This document shows, piece by piece, positions 58,161 to 64,000 of a stretch of 64,000 bases of DNA; position 1 is the stretch's first letter; each line of letters starts with the position of its first letter. This stretch comes from Chloranthus sessilifolius (taxonomy: Eukaryota > Streptophyta > Magnoliopsida > Chloranthales > Chloranthaceae): the NCBI GenBank assembly GCA_021018995.1, contig CM037588.1, positions 138,877,725 through 138,941,724 of the forward strand, given 5' to 3'. The notes beneath the pieces are model-generated. The model worked only from the letters and a program-made list of their open reading frames with translations, made no database searches and was not told where the DNA came from. Position numbers and translations under genes: made by a program.

Positions 58161-58777
58161 TTCGCCCAATCTTGATTTTTTTCTCAAATTTTCCTCTTTT
58201 CTCTTCCTTTAATTAATCATTTAAACATTATATCGAAACTAAAACATCACACATATCATGGATTAGCAGAACCTTATCTCAAATCCAACGTATGATCGAT
58301 TCCACGACTTGAATAAAGAGTTGGGGTTCTTAGCTTTGAAAATCCCCAAATCACAAGCACCATCCATGGAGTTTAACGCGTTTTCATAGCTTACACGCAC
58401 ACTCCACGCATCAAATCTCCTTTCCTTTCTTCACTCCCTCTCTTCTTCTTCCTCTTTCTCTCACAAGAAAAACCCAGACCTTCAAGCCCTTCAAACAAAT
58501 GGCTTCTAAGAGAAGCCTCTTCTTCTTTATACTTAAAGAACCCGGCTCACCTGCAAAACACACATACGTATATAACGTATATATGGCCCAATCCAAGGGT
58601 TCTTATACTACACTAGTGTGCATTTTCACACCAAAACTAAACCAACCCAAGTCATCAAGTTGACTTCACTTGATCAAATAAGTGATCAGCCATGCACGCA
58701 TCCCGAGATACTCTATTCAAAGTCGGGCACACATCCCGAGATATACTGTTCAAAGTCTAAATTTTCAGGATGTTATA

Positions 58778-59113
58778 AAAAGGAGAAAAAACTAAATAAG
58801 AGGCTGAGGCTGTGGTCCCAGTTAGCCCTCCCTTGGCTCCGTCGCTGTAACAGTTGGTATTAAAACGTTCAGATCCGATGATTCAAACCTCCAAAAAGTA
58901 TAATTTTTGGGCTAGTTGCCCTTCAATCACTAATTTATCAGTTTGATGGCATGGATTACCGACATTCTAAACAATCAATTATATAAGATCATTTAAACAT
59001 TTATGCTGACTATAGTTCATATGATGCTAGCTTAAATATATTTATAGCTTTATCCCATTTATTTAAGATCATCTTTGTGAGTCCAATTTCTCTATTTGTT
59101 TATGATCAAGTAC
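58778..59113. other. unassigned stretch right of LTR D
   Basis: No gene or element recognised. It contains TTGGCTCCGTCGCTG at 58833-58847. Confidence 0.4.
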
Positions 59114-59116
59114 TAA

Positions 59117-59634
59117 GGTTCTATTTGGCATTGCTCTTTCGGAGAGTAGAAAAGAGTAGCAACAACTCTTTGTTATTGCAAAGAAATATGGAAAGAGAGA
59201 GAAGGAATGGAAGAAGATAAAAGGGAAGCTACTCTTTGGAATAAGAAAAACAACCATCTTTTTTAAAGAAAAGAATTAAAACAGCCAGTGGAATTTTATC
59301 ATGCTATCAGAGCAAGCCTTTCTCCACTCCATGCCACCCTGTCCAATTGTCCACGTGATTTGGCTTGGCTCAATCCTGCCAACACGTGCGGGGGTGTGTT
59401 AGAATAGTCCCACATTGCCTGTTCACTTGGAGGTCTTGGGCTATCTATAATTTGGGTTAAAAGAGCATGATTTTTCCTGCACTTTTAAAAAGGGATGTTT
59501 TTAATGTTTCAAAGAGAATCCTCCTTTTTTTTTCTTCCTCCAATCCTTCTCTCTCTCCCCCCTATTCATTTGCAACAACAAAAAGGAATAGTTGCTCTTT
59601 TCTACTCTTCTAAAGAGTAATACCAAACACAACC
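59117..59634. mobile_element. Tourist-like MITE (518 bp, TSD TAA)
   Basis: Long terminal inverted repeats of about 50 bp: GGTTCTATTTGGCATTGCTC at the left pairs with the right end ..AATACCAAACACAACC, and GAGTAGAAAAGAGTAGCAAC with GTTGCTCTTTTCTACTC. TAA flanks it (59114-59116, 59635-59637). The middle holds a TGTTAGAATAGTCCCACATT-like stretch. Noncoding. The 3-bp duplication and ends suggest PIF/Harbinger. Confidence 0.85.
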
Positions 59635-59637
59635 TAA

Positions 59638-61512
59638 GTTTCTTTAATTTTGTAATACTCCATGCCATTTCCCATTGCTTGTCACTTTAGGTCCTCAGGG
59701 GTCTTCCTATTACATACGTTACTTTTTTGTGTGTATGACGTCCCAACTTTTCATATAGAATTTGTTTTTTACCTTCAATGAACATGTCCAAGTTACTGTG
59801 ACATTTTGTTCTTTTATGTGTCATTGCCTACTAAGGCATTTGGTCCCATTCAAGCAGCCCACCTTTATTAGTTGTCATGCAACTGTCAAATTTTTCTTAT
59901 GTATATGCTTCGAATTTTATCCTTTCTTGTCACTCCATAAATCTATCTCAACATTTGCATCTTGGTAATATTTATTATATCATCTTGTTTCATTTTTGCA
60001 GAGTTACCTTCTGCACAGAATATTAAAGGTCTAATCGTCGTCTTATAAAAATGTCCATTAAATCTTAAGCGAAACACTTGGGTTGCAGACCGCTTGCTTG
60101 TCTTCATTTTATCCAACCCACATTAATCTTATTTAAAACTTTCTCTTTAAATTGGCCTCTTCATGGAGAAAGATATGTAATGTTTGACATAAAAAGTACA
60201 TTTCTGAATGATTTATCTATTAGAGTGAATGATAGTGACAGTGTACGTGTTATATTTGAAGTAATCGAAAGCCTAATTCGAAAAAGCCCACTCACCTGTC
60301 ATATACATCCAAAATAGTGTTTAAATGATCTTACACCTTTAATAATTTAAGATGTTGATAATCATATCGTCAAGGTGGTAGATCACACATTGAAAGGCAA
60401 TAAACTAAAAAATATACTTTTTAGGAGATTCGAACCATCCAATTTATGCACTTTCATTATCAAAAGACGATGTTAGTATTTGGCCAAAGTCAAAAAGATG
60501 TTGGCCCACTTCATTCGCCAAGCGAATGATCTTCTGCTGCACAACAAAAAAAAGTTTAAAAAAAAGGTTCTACTGCTTTGAATTAGAAGATGGAAATCGC
60601 TTTTCGTTCCAATCTTCCTACAATTAATCTTGAGATCATGAGCTTATCATCAAACAGTCAGATATTCATTACACATAGGACATCCAAAATTAAACATAAT
60701 CATGTTGTAGCATCAAACATAATTCTCGTGCACTTTTTGGGTTGTATGCCCCATGGAATAACTATTATGCTCTTTGATGGGAAGCTCATGATCTAAACAT
60801 CTATTGTATGAGAGGTTTGGATGAAAAATGATCTCTATAATTTAAGTCAAAGCAGTCAACAAAATTTTTACTTTTGCTTAAGTGAGCTGATTGTAACATA
60901 AAGTGGTGTGGCACTAACAACGACCAAAAAGAAAAAAACTATTGTTGTTAATTTTTAATGGTTAATATTAAAGTTTACCATCCCAGTCATTCACATCCAC
61001 TTATAAGTACGAGATTTTGGTTGAGACATGTTGTAATGATGGCTTATCATTTGGACGATTTAGATTGATCAATGTAAATTGTGCACCATATGACGTAACA
61101 GTAATCCGGACAATGTTATATGGAGGATAGATTTTATGTAGACAAAGTGTAAGTGGCTGATGTGGCGTGACGTGTGCAATTGGTTGCATGTGTAGTGGGG
61201 CTCAATTAATGTAGGTCGGTGCAGCCAGTCATGTCACGCCATGTCAACCGCCTGCACTTTGTCCTCAACAAATATGTCCTACACTTATAATTTTCCTAAT
61301 AGTTCACACTTTAATGATATAAGATCAAAAGTCTAATATAATGGTGTGCGATCATTTAAACTCCTGTTCTAGTGTTTAAATGTCGCTCATGAGCATCATT
61401 CCATGACATGCATTTTGTGTTGTCGTCTGATTAATGTAGCATGATCAAGCAATCTTACTATGTTTATTTTTTCTTTAATTATTATTGTTAATGTTATATA
61501 TATATATATATA
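59638..61512. other. mostly unassigned sequence upstream of permease exons
   Basis: AT-rich, no recognised gene. An imperfect inverted repeat pairs 61136-61175 with 61230-61268 (GACAAAGTG..GTGGCGTGACGTG against CATGTCACGCCATG..CACTTTGTC). The first permease exon could lie here but I cannot see it. A TA microsatellite (61494-61511) ends at the putative splice acceptor. Confidence 0.5.
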
Positions 61513-61854
61513 GGGACTGTGTGAACGGCAACGACACATATAGTAACAACGGTGATCGGGTCAGGGGTGCTAGCATTGGTTTGGAGTGTGGCTTAATTGG
61601 GTTGGGTTGTGGGGCCCATCGTGCTATTTGCCTTCGCTTTAGTCACCGGTTACACTTCTACTGTCTTAGCAGATTGCTACAGGGCGCCTCACCAAGTAAC
61701 AGGATACAGAAATCTAACTTATATCAGTGCCGTTAGAACATACCTAGGTGCTTTTTTTTAAGTGATCCACTCAGCTGCTCGTGGTTAATTGGATTATATC
61801 AGGACCACTCATTTATATGCCATGGGGCTCTTATTTTGATCTAGGGGTGGAAGT

Positions 61855-62000
61855 TTGGTTAACCGAACTGAACCCAAAATTTTGGTTTCGGTTTCAGTTT
61901 AAGGAAACCTTCCACCCATTGAACTGAAACCGAAGCAAACCGAAAGCAGTCGATTTCGGTCAGTTCAGTTCTGTTTTCGGTCTTTAAAAAAGAAAATTAT
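61855..62000. repeat. CCGAAAC/GTTTCGG-rich simple repeat
   Basis: Repeated AACCGAA and TTTCGGTTT words on both strands, in the first permease intron. Low-complexity. Similar words recur near 62320-62400. Confidence 0.6.
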
Positions 62001-62005
62001 TAATA

Positions 62006-62182
62006 AAGACAATGGGAATCTGCCCATTATGAGTGGACCTCGCAGGCTGCATGTGATCCTTGTCACTGTCGACTTGCACGGGCTTCCAAGCTTCCAATGC
62101 ATGGAAGCCCGTGCAAGTAAGAGAATCACGGGACATGTGGACTGTGATGTGCACTCATGATGGGTGGACATCCATTGTGACT
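62006..62182. repeat. fold-back repeat (MITE-like) in permease intron
   Basis: Two arms of about 80 bp pair imperfectly around a short loop. The inner 16 bp are perfect (CTTGCACGGGCTTCCA, 62073-62088, with 62102-62117). Outer parts include CCCATTATGAGTGGAC against the complement of 62145-62165. No clear target duplication. Confidence 0.8.
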
Positions 62183-63617
62183 AATTCTCCTTTTTTGTTT
62201 AAAGAGAGAGAGGTAGGCATGGGCGGTATCGGCAGGCTGGGCCTGAGCTTATAGGGTCTGGGGCAGGTCTGTGCAGCCGGTGAGTTGGATCTTGGCCGGT
62301 TTTCTTAAAACCAAAAGGGTTCGATTCGGTTTTGTTTAATGGTCAATTTTCGTGTCCGAATTGTCGATTTGTACTTCGATTTTAATTAATGTCGGTTTCT
62401 GGCACTCAAAATCGAAATTGATACCAAGACTCAAACCCACGACCTATCCAACAAATACAGAGTTGATGGCCTGCTCACCATTGGCGATCAGGTCAATCAC
62501 TGAATATTAGCTCTGAAAAATTACATATTAACTAAAATAATATCTTTATATTAATGTGACTTCAAATTTTATACTCAATCATTTCCCAATTGATTGGACA
62601 GATGACCCCATGATTTCGTTAAGTGTGTTGTGTGATTAGAATATTATCTAAGAGTCTAAGAGGTCGAAGATGTCGAAGATGGGGCAGTGTACTAATATTA
62701 ACTCATGTTGATGTCCAATTCATATTATTTTGTAGGTCCTAAAAGAGTATTTTTGTGTGGGGTTGTACAATATGCAGTTCTTTGGGGCGCTGCTGTGGGC
62801 TATACCGTAACTGCTGCTACCAGTATTATGCAAGTCTTTTAATTTGATCTCTCTGACTTAACTTATTCTATGAGTTGGCATTAGGTGTCCTACCTGCGCA
62901 CCACAGTTAGTGCAAGGGTCACTCCTTTTCCAAACTGATCAAACATTGGGAGATGAAAAAAATATTTATATAAAACTTATGAATATTTGCACATCTCCTA
63001 AGGTTGGCAGAGGAAGCTTGAACTGGGCAGTGCTCCAAAATGAGGGGTTAAAAAAAAAGTTTCAAAACTGGTCGTCCTGATGGTACACTCATATTCTCGA
63101 GATCCATCGCATAATTTCACCTTGCAAGAACTCCAAATCATTCTCTTCAAGCTCATCATCTTTATGATAAATGATTTGCTTGCCTTTTATGTCAGAACAG
63201 GGTGGTGAAAAGAACAAACTACTTCCACAAAAACGGGCATCTCGCAGGCTGCCGGGGGCATCGGGGACTTTGGTGATGATAGTTGTCGGGGTCATAGAAA
63301 TAATATTATCACAACTTCCGAGCTTGGAGAAAGTAACATGGCTTTCGGTGGTGGCGGCGCCAATGTCGTTTTCTTACTCCTCCATTGGGCTCTGCCTGTG
63401 CGTAGCAAAGTGGGCGTCTCATGGCAAAATTAGAGGGAGTTTAACAGGGGTGAAGATTGGTTCTGAGGGCATCTCACCAACTGCCAAGATGCTCCGCATT
63501 GTCCATGGGAAAGTCTTGATCGAAATGCAGGTAATTTTTTAAGTCTCACTTCTTCATAATATAATAATAATTTGTTCCCTTTTTATGACCCAAGTGGCTT
63601 CTCCTGTAATATATTTT

Positions 63618-63857
63618 GGCTGCATTTGGGTTAGCTCTTTTGGGGTAAAGAGCAGCTCTTTCACTTTTTGGTTCTGATGGATAACTAATTTTACATTTGG
63701 CAACATAGCTCTTTGTCTCATTTGCTCTAACAGGGAGCTATTTTAAGTGATAAAACTGCTTTATGCCTGCTCTATCTCAGAGCAGATTTTATCTCCTCTG
63801 TGAGAGAGCAGGCAAAGAACTGCTTCTGCTCTTATAAGAGCTAACCCAAACACAGCC
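63618..63857. mobile_element. Tourist-like MITE copy 2 (240 bp, TSD TTT)
   Basis: Same family and same length as 40316-40555. Ends GGCTGCATTTGGGTTAGCTC and GAGCTAACCCAAACACAGCC. TTT lies at 63615-63617 and 63858-63860. It lies after the last visible permease exon. Confidence 0.9.
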
Positions 63858-63860
63858 TTT

Positions 63861-64000
63861 GGCTTTTATTAATGGATACCTCTATTTGAGCCCACCTGTG
63901 GGCGCCTATGCTAAAGCCCATTGACTGCTTGAAATCAGACAATGGAGATCGTTTATCAACCTCATCTTCGACACAATGGATCTTGAGTTCATGACACCCC
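63861..64000. other. unassigned window end
   Basis: No feature recognised in the last 140 bp; possibly intron sequence of the permease pseudogene. Confidence 0.4.

Larger units (their letters stand above)
56938..58777 (-). mobile_element. LTR D, right part
   Basis: Continues 44970-45757 after the TATTC site. Read on the minus strand it starts TATAACATCCTGAAAATTT (58777, expected TGTAACATCC) and closely resembles the start of LTR A, including two CGGGATGTGTGCCCGAC-like repeats. It then has palindromes (58160-57930), the conserved core motif (57910-57775), and 60-bp hairpin repeats (57215-56990). Confidence 0.85.
61514..63530 (+). pseudogene. amino acid permease (AAP/ATF family) pseudogene, three visible exons
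   Basis: The family moves amino acids with protons through the plasma membrane. Exon 61514-61747 encodes THIVTTVIGSGVLALVW and GYTSTVLADCYRAP, typical of transmembrane segments 1-2 of plant AAPs; it has in-frame TGA (61522-61524) and TAA (61594-61596). It ends in a GT donor; the next exon 62736-62833 (PKRVFLCGVVQYAVLW, GYTVTAATSIM) joins in matching phase. Exon 63201-63530 has KRTNYFHKNGHLAGC in one frame, then VMIVVGVIEIILSQLP and SYSSIGLCLCVAKW in another, so a frameshift lies at about 63241-63275. Just before the GT donor at 63531, sequence between IVHGK and VLIEMQ is shorter than usual. The N-terminal and later exons are not seen. It is a decayed host gene or gene fragment. Confidence 0.88.

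Noticed and set aside
44965-58782. Target duplication for LTR D
   Set aside because: GAAAA on the left and AAAAG on the right do not match; A-rich context makes any match meaningless.
43783-58850. Possible terminal inverted repeat CGACGGAGGCAG / TTGGCTCCGTCG enclosing LTR D and the chromovirus
   Set aside because: Only about 12 bp with a mismatch, and no target duplication found; too weak to call a DNA transposon.

Overview
This window is plant nuclear DNA from an angiosperm with a repeat-rich genome. The evidence is plant-type Ty3/gypsy and Ty1/copia elements with a tRNA-iMet-type primer-binding site, an L1-type LINE with an RNase H tail, Tourist-like MITEs, a plant amino-acid-permease pseudogene and short GT-AG introns. 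I cannot name the species. Almost the whole window is transposable elements inserted into one another; I see no intact host gene.

Layout. 1-424 is the 3' end of the internal region of a Tekay/Del-like gypsy element, followed by its 3' LTR (A, 425-4226). An L1-type LINE is present in three pieces (4227-4268, 8158-11191, 41664-41722 with poly(A)). It is split by a minus-strand solo LTR (B, 4269-8152, target duplication TTATT) and by a copia element (11192-41658, duplication ATCTT). The copia element is split in its reverse-transcriptase gene by a 22.8-kb minus-strand Tat-lineage gypsy element (about 16054-38887) and carries a 240-bp MITE near its 3' end. After the LINE tail comes a miniature LTR element with an additional inverted LTR (41788-42349, duplication GAAAG). 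A minus-strand LTR (D, 44970-58777) is split by a chromodomain-bearing Tekay-like element (45758-56932, duplication TATTC). The right end holds an amino-acid-permease pseudogene (61514-63530), two MITEs and a fold-back repeat.

How the parts work together. Each LTR element has the usual promoter/LTR, gag, protease, RT-RNase H and integrase order, but all are broken by stops, frameshifts or deletions. The most interesting part is the Tat element. Between pol and its 3' LTR it carries two genes on the opposite strand. The first has a series of plant-sized GT-AG introns and resembles plant mobile domain (PMD) proteins; the second is PMD/DUF7745-like with a coiled-coil tail. A 21-bp palindrome (arms GGCGCAACTA and TAGTTGCGCC around one base) recurs about 20 times, in both LTRs and directly upstream of gag and of both antisense genes. 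The Tekay-like element similarly has an extra ORF behind its chromodomain, preceded by the same kind of palindrome (TTCGATCGATCGAA) as its LTRs. LTRs A and B have their own palindrome clusters (TCGATTAATCGA; TTGCCGAGGCAA), and A, B, D and Tat share a core motif (CTCCGATTG..GATTCTT..CGTTGGAAAG). This suggests a family-specific cis-regulatory system, possibly paired with the accessory proteins; that pairing is inference.
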